From the NCBI GenBank assembly GCA_019703815.1, contig AP023052.1, positions 1,674,001 through 1,738,000 of the forward strand: 64,000 bases of DNA, written 5' to 3'. The DNA is from Thaumasiovibrio occultus (lineage in GTDB: Bacteria; Pseudomonadota; Gammaproteobacteria; Enterobacterales; Vibrionaceae). The notes below the pieces were generated by a model that was not told the DNA's origin, ran no database searches, and worked only from the letters and a program-made list of their open reading frames with translations. Within the stretch, counting starts at the first letter, position 1. The number at the start of each line of letters is the position of its first letter. Position numbers and translations under genes: made by a program. Positions 18,502-27,064 of the stretch are shown in pieces.

Positions 18502-19206
18502 TCAGTACACCTCTTTTCTTTTTAATTCAATATAAGAGGTTAAAGACACATTCTCTGGTCCGCCTTGAGTTTGACTGCTAGCGGCTATCTCAGCAATACA
18601 ATCAACACGGAAATCTCGATACTGTCCACGAAGTCCGCACCAGCAACCCAATGTCCACTTACCTCCCCAGTAAAATAGCCCAAGAGGGAAGACCTCTCTC
18701 ACCGTCAAGGTACCAGCAAGAGACTGATAGTGAATTGTTAGCCACTTTTGAGCCCTGATCGCTTTATGAATATCGGTCCACATGTTCGGACTTTCAGAAC
18801 ACGTATAGTGCGTTGGCACTCTCACTACTCGCTCTGATGTGGAAATCACATCCGCAGGAATCGATGCCTCAATTTTAGACAACAACGAATACGCTGCTGA
18901 TGCCAACGCATTGCCAGTAAGGGATGCGGTGAAACTGACCCCTGTGACCAGCGCTTCAAGCTCGCTTGGCGACAACTGTAACGGCGGTAATTCAAAACCG
19001 TCCGACAAGCGATAGCCGATGCCAGGCTCGCCATAAACAGGGATACCTGATACGGAAAGATCATCGATGTAGCGATAAACAGTGCGTTCTGATACCTTCA
19101 GCTTTTCTGCGAGTTGTTTCGCGGTGATGGGTTGATGCCTTCGCAAGATGTTCGTTAACTGGAATAAGCGATCGGATTTCCGCACATGAACCTCTACAGC
19201 AATCAC
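18502..19206 (-). CDS. YafY-type transcriptional regulator with HTH and WYL domain
   Basis: A 234-residue regulator. The N-terminal DeoR-like helix-turn-helix covers about residues 10-65 (ITAKQLAEKLKVSERTVYRY). A linker (GYRLSDGFELPPLQLSPSE) leads to a WYL-type effector domain at about 140-215 (WLTIHYQSLAG, then EVFPLGLFYWGGKWTLGCW and FRVDCI). Such proteins often control nearby genes, so the 106-residue protein downstream is a candidate partner. The annotated ATG is at 19206; a GTG eight codons later, just before RKSDRLFQL, may be the true start. Confidence 0.9.
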   Translation of the reverse strand: MIAVEVHVRKSDRLFQLTNILRRHQPITAKQLAEKLKVSERTVYRYIDDLSVSGIPVYGEPGIGYRLSDGFELPPLQLSPSELEALVTGVSFTASLTGNALASAAYSLLSKIEASIPADVISTSERVVRVPTHYTCSESPNMWTDIHKAIRAQKWLTIHYQSLAGTLTVREVFPLGLFYWGGKWTLGCWCGLRGQYRDFRVDCIAEIAASSQTQGGPENVSLTSYIELKRKEVY

Positions 19207-19570
19207 AAACTAAAGCTCACAACGTTATTGCGCAGCGTCTCCTCTGTTCAAGCGGAAAATGTAAATTCTTCGTACTTGTTAACGTAATACTTACCTAGCG
19301 CTCGTTTTTGAATACGAGTGAAATCTGAGTAAGTTGATTTTGATCCGCTCTCATAATGTCCACGAGTGGAGCCACGAGCACTAACGAAATTAATGCCCTG
19401 ATAAGGGCGCCATATTGCGAACAAAGGCACAGGTGTGCTGCAACCTAATTACCTGTTGAACAATAAGACGACTTTTATGTGCTTCAACTTGCAATAAACA
19501 CAGTGGACACTCGCGCATTGTTAATATTTGGTTAATGCTAGTCGCCAAACTTCGCCACTATCGAGTTACC
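19207..19570. other. Intergenic region without a supported gene
   Basis: Contains a 60-codon minus-strand frame (19248-19430) that I do not accept as a gene, and AT-rich sequence at 19520-19535 that could be a promoter for the gene starting at 19571. No repeat or hairpin stood out. Confidence 0.4.
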
Positions 19571-20065
19571 ATGTCACGTTATTTTGCACCGCCTTTATTA
19601 CTGCTCGCATTCTCCACGTCCGCAGCTAGCGAACCGTCACCCTTAGATATTCTGGCCGCAATACCAGCATTACAAGCACAGCTCGACAATGTGCAACCTT
19701 GGTTTCATAGTGAGCCGCCGCACCTCGTTGGCAAAGCCAATCGCAGTGATGACGAAATGAAGGAAATTCAGCGCTGGATGACCTGTAGCGATATGGTGGC
19801 GCGAACGTATCAACGTGCGTCACTCCTTCGCATGCACGGCGATAATCCAACACCGCTGCCTGAATACAACTGGCCATATCATGACGTATCACCGCAAACC
19901 GATTCACTGCTCAATGACAAAATGAATCGCATTGCGGAAACCATGCAGAGTTATTGGGGCGATGACCCATCGAATGACGTGATTGAAAACGCAGCGTGGC
20001 GCTGGTGTACGACGCAAAATCTAGCGCACTTTACCTATTACGCGGCGGATAAATCACACCTATAG
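19571..20065 (+). CDS. Exported protein of unknown function
   Basis: A protein of about 164 residues with a signal peptide (MSRYFAPPLLLLAFSTSAAS) and a mature helical domain containing MTCSDMVARTYQRA and WRWCTTQNLAHFTYY. The two Cys residues could form a disulfide. The start at 19571 is chosen because the signal peptide begins there; an upstream in-frame ATG adds 12 residues. It lies about 100 bp upstream of the DUF3080 gene on the same strand and may share a transcript. Family unknown. Confidence 0.7.
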   Translation: MSRYFAPPLLLLAFSTSAASEPSPLDILAAIPALQAQLDNVQPWFHSEPPHLVGKANRSDDEMKEIQRWMTCSDMVARTYQRASLLRMHGDNPTPLPEYNWPYHDVSPQTDSLLNDKMNRIAETMQSYWGDDPSNDVIENAAWRWCTTQNLAHFTYYAADKSHL

Positions 20066-20164
20066 AGAAATGCTAAGACATGGTGAGCCGACGCAGGTTT
20101 GTCGTCACCTCACTGAATTTTTTGCCCGCCATGGCGTACTATTGATCATGTTAATTCGTAATGA

Positions 20165-21229
20165 GTGACAACAATGTGGTTACGAACAGTTCTGATCTGT
20201 TGTTTGTGCAGTGCGATTGCACTTTTTTTCTGGCTAGGTAGCCGCCAGAACGCGACCCTGAGTGCATTTAACACCTACAGCGAGCGCTTGGCGAATGTGC
20301 TCGATGAAGACGCGCCGGTACTCCCTGCGCCTGCGCTCGTTGCCTTGCCGTTAAAACGCGAGCTGCAAGTGAGCCTGCCAGATGTGCGCATCGGTTTGAT
20401 GGACGCGTATGAGCTGCGAAAATGCAACACCTTAACCTTAGTGGCCGACAGAAATTCCGCCCTTGGCAAAGTACAAGGCGAAATGGCGCAACTGCAATAT
20501 GAGCTGCGTCTTCTCAGCAGTTTGCAACATTGTATCGATAGCGTGAGTGAAGAGCTTGCGACAGAGCTTTCAGAAATAGCCGCGCTAAAACAGAAACATA
20601 TTCACGCCCATTTGTGGAATGCGGTGACCTTAAATGACGAGTGGCAAACCCTACTTCGCCCTACCGTCGCACCTTTCGGGCTAGAAGACATTCATGGCTT
20701 TGCCGAAACCGAGCATGCGTTAACCACCATCGCCGAAGTGCAAGCGAGACTAGAAGCGGCGCAACCCCTTGATGAGCCATTAATCGACGCCTTAATGACG
20801 CGCCAAGCGGAGATTTTCCGCCATGATTACATAGGCCGTCTCTACGCCAGTTTACGCTTTGCTACGGTGCAACTGGATGCCTTGACCTACTTTCTCAACC
20901 AACATGACAGCAAAGTAATTTGCGGCCAAAATATTAACCAGCAACGCGCGAAGATCTTACAAAATGTCTTTCATCGTTTTTATATCGACACCTTGCAGCC
21001 CTATTTGGCCGATCTCAATGGTCAGTATGTGGAGCTGCAACCGCTATTGATGTCGGTGTATCAGCCGCCAGTAGCCATTTCCGATAATTTCGCCGCCTAT
21101 CACACTGCGATGATTGCAGGCCAAGCCCATCACGACTTTAAACGCGCCATCATGGATCACACCGATTATTGGAAAGGATTGTTTAGTCGTTGTCAGCTAA
21201 CGGTAGGCACAACGCCGTTCGCGCAGTGA
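20165..21229 (+). CDS. DUF3080 family protein
   Basis: A 354-residue protein with an N-terminal membrane anchor (about residues 5-24, LICCLCSAIALFFWLG) and a long helical periplasmic domain. It matches the DUF3080 pattern: YSERLANVLD near the N-terminus, the DVRIGLMDAYELRKCNTL segment, paired Cys residues around residues 87 and 118, and the FHRFYIDTLQPYLADLNG motif. The first residue is either the GTG at 20165 or the ATG at 20174. Function is unknown. Confidence 0.85.
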   Translation: MTTMWLRTVLICCLCSAIALFFWLGSRQNATLSAFNTYSERLANVLDEDAPVLPAPALVALPLKRELQVSLPDVRIGLMDAYELRKCNTLTLVADRNSALGKVQGEMAQLQYELRLLSSLQHCIDSVSEELATELSEIAALKQKHIHAHLWNAVTLNDEWQTLLRPTVAPFGLEDIHGFAETEHALTTIAEVQARLEAAQPLDEPLIDALMTRQAEIFRHDYIGRLYASLRFATVQLDALTYFLNQHDSKVICGQNINQQRAKILQNVFHRFYIDTLQPYLADLNGQYVELQPLLMSVYQPPVAISDNFAAYHTAMIAGQAHHDFKRAIMDHTDYWKGLFSRCQLTVGTTPFAQ

Positions 21230-21315
21230 AGTCCCTGATACATCGGAAAGTTGGGTGCAAGCCTTCGACATAGTGAAGACATGCGATCAAACCGTCGTGA
21301 TCCATTGAGTAATGG

Positions 21316-22977
21316 TCAAACATCGCTGTACGTCACATACAACACGCTAACTGGCAGATGTTGTTGCTCTAGCCAAGTTAACCACTCAATTTGATGGGTT
21401 TGCAGTTTATCGCCGGGGCCTTTTACTTCAACCCAACGCCACTCACCGTCTTTTTCCAAAAACAGATCCGGCATTCCCGCGCGAAAATAACGCAGATCCG
21501 ACAGCAAACGGCTAAAACACGCCACCAGCGCGTTGGTAGGAAAAACCGCCAGCGCGGTGGCAATCATCTCGCGGTCAATCGCTTTCCATATTACCCAATC
21601 ATTAGCAATGCCATGTTTTTCATCAAAACACGCCAGCAAGCTATCGGTGTTTTGATTGAGCTCAGCGAACCGCTGGTTAATCAGATCTCTGCGTTTTTCT
21701 GTAAAGTCGGAGGTATACATATCACGCGGGGCACGCTGGTACGGATTAAGGAACGCACCGGGCTGAGACGAGAAAATCACGTCCCAAAATGCCAGTCCAA
21801 ACAGCGCATTCAACAACACGTTCTCGCTATGCCAGCCGCGCCAGCCTTGGGCTTCGAAATAGGTTAACACATCGGCTTCTACTCGCTTGTCGCGCTGGGG
21901 CAATGCCAAGTGCTCTTGTGGCAAGATTGGCGGCTTTTCACGGGGCACACGTTCACCGTTGGCGCGACGATATTGCTTGCGAAGGGTTTGCGCCACCAGC
22001 CACTCTTCATGGTTAAACGAGGCGTTGCTCATCGCGAAGATCAGCTGCTCGGCTTGACGCAATAACGCTGGCTCTTGCGCCTTTTTATACTCGCTCAATA
22101 ACATTCGCACTTGACGCTCTTGCGACGGCGAACGCTGGGTTTGCGAGAACCAATGCAAGGCTTGCTGGATGTCGCCACTGCGTTCGAGATTACGTGCGAT
22201 CCGATTGATCAAGCGCTGACGCTTGCGCTCAAGTGGCGGCCAGTCGTAAGGCTCGGTAAGTTGTTCGAGTAAAGCAAACGTCAATGGCACGCGCTTTTGC
22301 TCTGCCAGCTCAAACTCGATTTGTGCCAGATCTGACAGCTGCAACCAAGCCTCAATGTGATCGCGATGTTGAAACAAACGCGTCTCGCTATCCAAACGGT
22401 ACGATTCAAACTGCTCCAGCCCAAGATCAGACAACACAAACTGGCTGAGATCTTGATGGGAATTACCAAAATAGAGCAACAACCACACCGGCAGATACTG
22501 TTTTCCGGCAAAATGCAGCACTTGATAAGAATGTGCGGGAGCCGGCGCGGGATCAGCGATGATCGCGCGCTCCCAATCTGCTCGGCTTGCGCTCTTGGCC
22601 AGCTCTAAGTGCGAATACAGCGCGCACAACTCCGGTTTGGTCAGTAAGGAAAGCAAAACCTCTTTGTCAGGCTCACTGACAATCTCCACCAAACCTCGTT
22701 GTTGCAGTTGCAGCGCGGCGTCGGCTACGTCAGGAATTTCCTCATACACCAGTTTATCGAGCCGAAACCACTGCCCTTTGCGCATCATCATTCGCACGGC
22801 CAAACACTGCGCGGCTGGCGCATTGCTTTGAAATCGCGTAATCCAATCACGCTCGTCAGCGGTTAGCAGATCCGTATACAGCGCCATCACACCGTCGAGC
22901 AAACGCTGAAAGTTGGTCAGGTAATAATCGACTGGCAACGCCGGAAGAGCGCGTTCAGGTAATGAAGATGAGGCCAT
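21316..22977 (-). CDS. FAN1-like VRR-NUC domain nuclease
   Basis: A protein of about 553 residues ending in a VRR-NUC domain (about residues 440-550). Catalytic-site elements are visible: GMPDLFLEKDGEWRWVEVKG contains the PDLF...EVK nuclease core, followed by QIEWLTWLEQ. The N-terminal part has helical repeat character (LYTDLLTADERDWITRFQ), as in bacterial FAN1 homologues, which act as structure-specific 5' flap nucleases in crosslink repair. The start is the ATG at 22977 (MASSSLPE), preceded by TTAGGAT; a longer frame from 23016 lacks a ribosome site. It stands alone. Confidence 0.9.
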   Translation of the reverse strand: MASSSLPERALPALPVDYYLTNFQRLLDGVMALYTDLLTADERDWITRFQSNAPAAQCLAVRMMMRKGQWFRLDKLVYEEIPDVADAALQLQQRGLVEIVSEPDKEVLLSLLTKPELCALYSHLELAKSASRADWERAIIADPAPAPAHSYQVLHFAGKQYLPVWLLLYFGNSHQDLSQFVLSDLGLEQFESYRLDSETRLFQHRDHIEAWLQLSDLAQIEFELAEQKRVPLTFALLEQLTEPYDWPPLERKRQRLINRIARNLERSGDIQQALHWFSQTQRSPSQERQVRMLLSEYKKAQEPALLRQAEQLIFAMSNASFNHEEWLVAQTLRKQYRRANGERVPREKPPILPQEHLALPQRDKRVEADVLTYFEAQGWRGWHSENVLLNALFGLAFWDVIFSSQPGAFLNPYQRAPRDMYTSDFTEKRRDLINQRFAELNQNTDSLLACFDEKHGIANDWVIWKAIDREMIATALAVFPTNALVACFSRLLSDLRYFRAGMPDLFLEKDGEWRWVEVKGPGDKLQTHQIEWLTWLEQQHLPVSVLYVTYSDV

Positions 22978-23183
22978 AACAAATCCTAACGACAGGGAAC
23001 AATCACACTTTACCACTGCCCTTCATTTTTTCGCTAATCGTGCGATGTTGCTATACACGCTCACACCAATTATTTAGCTGCTTCCCAAAACTCAACGTAA
23101 AACCTCGCAACCCGCGCATCAGGATTGATAATCTCGCGTCACAGCTTGTACTGTGTGCATCGTCATTATCAGGGAGTAAATGC

Positions 23184-23756
23184 ATGCCGGTTTTCCAAAT
23201 GCGGAATCAGCCGTATCAGTTTAAGTGCTTAGAATACGACGTTTATCAGCGTGCACTGGATGCTGGCGATGAAGAGTTGCTTAAGCGCTTTCTTTACGAG
23301 CCACTCGACTCAAAGGGCTTGAGCGATATTTGGGTGAATGAATCGACCACCTTTACTCAGCATTTTAAATCGGCAACGCGAACGCCCGATGTGTCGGTAT
23401 GGAGCAACTGTTTGGTGCTCAATTCCCACGCTTATCAAGTGCTGCACCGCACTATTGCCGCTGACGGTGAGTTCCTGCCCTTAACCATTGATGGCGACGA
23501 CTATTTTATTTTCAATGTGCTCACCTTTGGCAAGGAAGATCCCGCGCAAACCGAGCCGGAAATTTTTCAAGGCCTAGAACTGGGCATTTTGAGTTTGGGG
23601 TTTATCGAAGACGATCTAACCAACAAATCGGTGTTCAAATCCGAAAAGCAAGGCTGCTCCCTGCTCTATTGCACTGACGTCCTTAAAGATCTGATTGAAC
23701 ACCATCAGCTCAGCGGTATTCATTTTGATCAGGACTTACTCGAGATTTTTATCTAG
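23184..23756 (+). CDS. Immunity-like protein (DUF1629/Imm11-type), first of a tandem pair
   Basis: A 190-residue acidic soluble protein. It begins MPVFQMRNQPYQFKCLEYD and contains DVSVWSNCLVLNSHAYQVL, GEFLPLTIDGDDYFIFNV and a C-terminal LSGIHFDQDLLEIFI. The order of the W...LVLN...A block, the GEFLPL block and the YxLFNV block resembles the DUF1629/Imm11-like immunity family linked to polymorphic toxins. No toxin is next to it. The start has AGGGAG upstream. The family call is tentative. Confidence 0.65.
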   Translation: MPVFQMRNQPYQFKCLEYDVYQRALDAGDEELLKRFLYEPLDSKGLSDIWVNESTTFTQHFKSATRTPDVSVWSNCLVLNSHAYQVLHRTIAADGEFLPLTIDGDDYFIFNVLTFGKEDPAQTEPEIFQGLELGILSLGFIEDDLTNKSVFKSEKQGCSLLYCTDVLKDLIEHHQLSGIHFDQDLLEIFI

Positions 23757-23900
23757 CGCATTGCAGCGACGACTTTGTTCACCAATTGTTTAGCTGCTTC
23801 CCAAATATCGTAATAAAACGCGCAACCCGTGCCGCACCGTTTTCAATCTCACACCGCAGCTTGTAATGTGTGAGTCATCATTATCAGGGAACGTGATGTC

Positions 23901-24473
23901 ATGCCTGTTTTTCAAATGCGCAACCAGCCGTATAAATTTAAGTGCTTGGAATTCAACGTTTACCAACGCGCGCTTGATGCCAACGACATGGCTTTACTGC
24001 AGCGTTATCGCCGCGAGCCTGTGCTTTCACAAGGTTTGTCGGATATCTGGGTGAATGAGCCCACCAGCTTCACCCAGCATTTTAAATCGGCAACGCTAAC
24101 GCCGGATATTTCCGTTTGGCGTCATTGTTTGGTGTTAAATGAGCGCGCCTATCAAGCGCTCCATTCTACACTTGCAGCTGACGGCGAGTTCCTTCCGCTT
24201 ACCATTGATGGCAGTGAATATCACCTTTTTAACGTGTTCACCTTTGGCAAAGAAGATCCTGCGCAAACCAAGCCAGAGATCTTTGAGGGCATGGAGATTG
24301 GTATCCTGAGTCTAGGTTTTTTGGAAGACGAACTGAGCGATAAAACGGTCTTTAAATCGAAAAAGGAAGGCTGTCTCTTACTCTACTGCACCGAAGATTT
24401 TAAAACGCTGGTTGAAAGCCATCAACTCAGCGGTATTCATTTCGACCCTGATTTACTCGCCATCTTTATTTAG
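23901..24473 (+). CDS. Immunity-like protein, second of a tandem pair
   Basis: A 190-residue paralogue of the preceding gene, with the same length and same blocks: MPVFQMRNQPYKFKCLEFN, DISVWRHCLVLNERAYQAL, GEFLPLTIDGSEYHLFNV and LSGIHFDPDLLAIFI. Differences are scattered, mainly at charged surface positions (for example residues 25-45 and 150-175). Paralogous immunity genes with diversified surfaces would fit protection against different toxin variants, but this is inference. It has its own copy of the upstream region, with a CTCACAC / GTGTGAG inverted repeat. Confidence 0.65.
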   Translation: MPVFQMRNQPYKFKCLEFNVYQRALDANDMALLQRYRREPVLSQGLSDIWVNEPTSFTQHFKSATLTPDISVWRHCLVLNERAYQALHSTLAADGEFLPLTIDGSEYHLFNVFTFGKEDPAQTKPEIFEGMEIGILSLGFLEDELSDKTVFKSKKEGCLLLYCTEDFKTLVESHQLSGIHFDPDLLAIFI

Positions 24474-24525
24474 AGCATCTGGCGACACCCACGATACGGA
24501 CAACTAACGTAAACAAGGAAAAATT

Positions 24526-24951
24526 GTGTTAAAGAAACTAATCACAACGTCATTTATCTCGCTACTCGCCGCAACAAGCGCAGTGGCGGCAGAAGATCTC
24601 GCACTTGATGCCAAAGGTATTAATCCCTCGCTTGCCGAAGTGCGCTCGTTTTACGATCCCGACACCCAAGCGAATGTGCGCATCCTGCACTACCGTGGCG
24701 GGTTTGAGCACGTAACCTCTTATGTGGTCGTGCAGCATGTAAGCGTTGACGCCGAACAATCGCAAGTTACCCTCTCAGTGCCGATTGAGGAAGTGAACTA
24801 CAAATATAGCGTTAGCATTGCCGACATCGACAATACCGACTCCGGCTTTGCCGTCACTTTGAATGGCACTCACAGCTATAGCCACGAAGAAACGACGATG
24901 ACGTTCGTCTTTGGCGACGATCTTAGCTACGACTTTGCTGATGAGATTTAA
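24526..24951 (+). CDS. Exported protein of unknown function
   Basis: A 141-residue protein with a signal peptide (MLKKLITTSFISLLAATSAVA) and a mature acidic, strand-rich domain without Cys. The start is a GTG at 24526, with AAGGAA seven bases upstream. It begins 53 bp after the second immunity-like gene, so co-transcription is possible. The next gene follows after 24 bp. I do not recognise the family. Confidence 0.75.
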   Translation: MLKKLITTSFISLLAATSAVAAEDLALDAKGINPSLAEVRSFYDPDTQANVRILHYRGGFEHVTSYVVVQHVSVDAEQSQVTLSVPIEEVNYKYSVSIADIDNTDSGFAVTLNGTHSYSHEETTMTFVFGDDLSYDFADEI

Positions 24952-24975
24952 GCCATTGCGAGCGATACACTGACG

Positions 24976-26256
24976 ATGAACACCACAAGCTCTGAGGCGG
25001 ACACCACGCCATCGACCAATTGGATGGACACACTGTGGCGCTGGGCAGATGCGCAGCAGATCGGCGCGGATATCTTACCTCGCGATCCCAACGCGTTGGC
25101 GGGCCTTACCACGCTGGAATTACAGTACCAACAACTGACTGAACTCCCGCCAGAAATTGGTTTTCTGAGCCAGCTTACATCGCTCAATATCAGCAATAAT
25201 TCGCTCACCACGCTGCCGGCTTCAATTGCCAACCTGCGCCAGCTAGTGTCTCTTGATGTGGGTGATAACCAGTTTGATGAAGTGCCGAAAGAAATCGCAA
25301 GCTTGACGCAGTTAAGCGTGCTTAAACTCTACGACGGCGAGTTTGATAGCCTACCTGATTGGCTCGGCACGCTGACCCAACTCGAAGAGCTGCATCTTTG
25401 GGGCAACGAGCTAGCACAATTACCTGCTTGTTTGGCGAGCCTGACAAACCTTCGCAAGCTCTACATCGAAGAGAATGAACTGAGTGAATTGCCGGATTGG
25501 CTTGGCAACTTAACCCAGCTTTGCGAGTTGATGATCGATGAAAACCAGTTAACTGCCCTGCCCGCATCGATTGGCAATCTCACTCAGCTAACGCTGCTAG
25601 ATGCGCGTAGCAATCAATTGCCAAGCTTACCTGAAGCGCTCAAACATCTGACGCAACTGAGCCATCTCGATATCTCAGATAACCATTTCACTGCTGCGCC
25701 AGAATCGATCCGCCATTTTAGCAAACTGATCACGCTCAACCTCGGCCGTAATCCATTTTCTAGCCTGCCCGATTGGCTCGGAGAACTGCGCCAGCTCAAA
25801 ACCCTCAGCTTGTATCGATGCCAACTGGCTGAGTTGCCATACTGGCTACATCAATTGTCTTGCCTAGAAAAATTAGAGTTAGGTGACAACCAGTTGGCGC
25901 AACTGCCCGACTGGATTGGTGATATGACAACGCTCACCGATCTTTATTTGTGGTCAAATCGCCTCAGCGCGCTACCAGAATCGATCGGGGCACTCAATCG
26001 ACTCACCAAACTGTATCTGAAAAGTAACCAACTCGCGGCGTTGCCGGAGACTATTGGCAATTTAAGTGCGTTAATTGAGCTTGATGTCAGTGATAATCAG
26101 CTTCACACCTTGCCCGAGCGCGTCGGCGAACTACATCAACTTGAAACGCTAATTCTTAGCGACAACCGACTCCACACCCTGCCAGAGTCGATTGAAGATC
26201 TCGAAAATCTCAGCAAACTCAAACTCGATAGAAATCCCATCATGGATGTTGGCTAG
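24976..26256 (+). CDS. Leucine-rich-repeat protein
   Basis: A 426-residue protein built from about 15 to 16 leucine-rich repeats of 23 residues, pattern LxxLxxLxLxxNxLxxLPxxI (for example LTQLEELHLWGNELAQLP). An N-terminal cap of about 45 residues includes NWMDTLWRWADAQQIGADIL. No signal peptide, membrane segment, ligase or kinase domain is seen, so it may be a cytoplasmic or secreted binding protein. The regular spacing is like bacterial LRR proteins of the small-repeat plant-like class. It follows the exported protein gene by 24 bp and sits near the immunity-like pair. The target is unknown. Confidence 0.92.
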   Translation: MNTTSSEADTTPSTNWMDTLWRWADAQQIGADILPRDPNALAGLTTLELQYQQLTELPPEIGFLSQLTSLNISNNSLTTLPASIANLRQLVSLDVGDNQFDEVPKEIASLTQLSVLKLYDGEFDSLPDWLGTLTQLEELHLWGNELAQLPACLASLTNLRKLYIEENELSELPDWLGNLTQLCELMIDENQLTALPASIGNLTQLTLLDARSNQLPSLPEALKHLTQLSHLDISDNHFTAAPESIRHFSKLITLNLGRNPFSSLPDWLGELRQLKTLSLYRCQLAELPYWLHQLSCLEKLELGDNQLAQLPDWIGDMTTLTDLYLWSNRLSALPESIGALNRLTKLYLKSNQLAALPETIGNLSALIELDVSDNQLHTLPERVGELHQLETLILSDNRLHTLPESIEDLENLSKLKLDRNPIMDVG

Positions 26257-26558
26257 CGCTGTACTGGATGTAAACTATCTCAAGAAAAAATGGCGGGAAC
26301 GTGGGCTAACAAACGACAATGGCGTCAGTCACTAATTTTTGGTGACGTTTTCATCCCACATGACGCCATCCCGTAACATGGAATTTAGGATAACAACCAT
26401 TTTCCAACGCAGGGAATGATGGCTACTTTTTTGGGTTTTCCAGCAGCCACTAAACGTGTGTTAAATCTTCATCGGAAGCAATGGCAAGATTCCGACACGC
26501 CTCGTCATCAAATTTCGAATTCGGAACTATTCGCATAATCCTACTTTTGTACAACGCC
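26257..26558. other. Non-coding segment with a long nested inverted repeat and one tiny ORF
   Basis: ATGGCGTCA at 26319-26327 and TGACGCCAT at 26361-26369 are perfect inverted repeats, with a smaller GTCAC / GTGAC hairpin inside. No T run follows, so it is not a simple terminator. A 40-codon frame at 26416-26538 starts MMATFLGFPAATKRVL just after AGGGA; I cannot say whether it is expressed. Confidence 0.45.
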
Positions 26559-26629
26559 GCAATACAAGGCAAGCGTAGCGTGTCCAGGCCACCGCTTTTT
26601 ATGGGCGATTTTTCATTGCCTTGTTAAGC
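26559..26629 (-). repeat. attC-like site at the 3' end of the adjacent membrane protein gene
   Basis: Read on the minus strand, the segment begins GCTTAAC (fits the RYYYAAC box) overlapping the stop codon of the gene, followed by AAGGCAATG, and about 50 nt later CTTGCCTTGT and GTATTGC. The arms ACAAGGCAA / TTGCCTTGT pair. The distal box GTATTGC departs from GTTRRRY. The 71-bp length and position fit an integron cassette attC that has partly decayed; no integrase or further cassette array is seen. Confidence 0.45.
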
Positions 26630-27034
26630 ATTACGATTAGCAAACCATAATTTAGAATAAGCCACACCGAGTATTAGCTCAGTGAATATAGCCAGACTGA
26701 TACCTATACCAGCATTCCCTCTAAGATACTCAAAAGAGCCGAGTAAAACCAAGCCGAACATGATTATTGCGAAGCTCATCTTGATGGATTGCCTAGAGAC
26801 TGAATGTGTGGCGTCACGGACAAGCCATGACAAAACACCAATACCCAAAAATAGAATCGCAGCCCTACGAGACATAAAAAGAGCAGACTCACTTTCTGGT
26901 ATTTGGAATAGATAAAACATTATCTCAGGGGCTAGCAGCATGGCTAAAAATAAAACAAATGCTATGACTGCTGTAATAATACTCAAATTCCTAAAATTGA
27001 TGACATTACTCCTTAGATGCCTAACAAATGACAT
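26624..27034 (-). CDS. Four-helix membrane protein of unknown function, possible integron cassette
   Basis: A 136-residue protein with four predicted membrane segments (about residues 17-38, 45-70, 80-100 and 108-128) and short basic loops (MSRRAAI, HSVSRQSIK). The start is the ATG at 27034, with AGAGGGGA six bases upstream; an upstream in-frame ATG lacks a ribosome site. The layout resembles small DUF4345-like membrane proteins but I cannot confirm it. The stop codon overlaps an attC-like box, as in integron cassettes. Confidence 0.7.
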   Translation of the reverse strand: MSFVRHLRSNVINFRNLSIITAVIAFVLFLAMLLAPEIMFYLFQIPESESALFMSRRAAILFLGIGVLSWLVRDATHSVSRQSIKMSFAIIMFGLVLLGSFEYLRGNAGIGISLAIFTELILGVAYSKLWFANRNA

Positions 27035-27064
27035 GAATCCCCTCTCTATCCCGATCCGCCACAT

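Larger units (their letters stand above)
23065..24473 (+). repeat. Direct tandem duplication of gene plus promoter
   Basis: Copy 1 (23065-23756) and copy 2 (23781-24473) are almost equal in length (692 and 693 bp) and similar throughout, including 120 bp of upstream sequence. Shared upstream blocks include TTTAGCTGCTTCCCAAA, the CGCAACCCG stretch, and a GTCATTATCAGGGA segment ending in the ribosome site. The coding parts have diverged at many positions, so the duplication is not recent. Confidence 0.9.

Noticed and set aside
19248..19430. A 60-codon minus-strand frame upstream of the exported protein gene
   Set aside because: No ribosome site, no domain, odd composition, and it lies in a likely promoter region.
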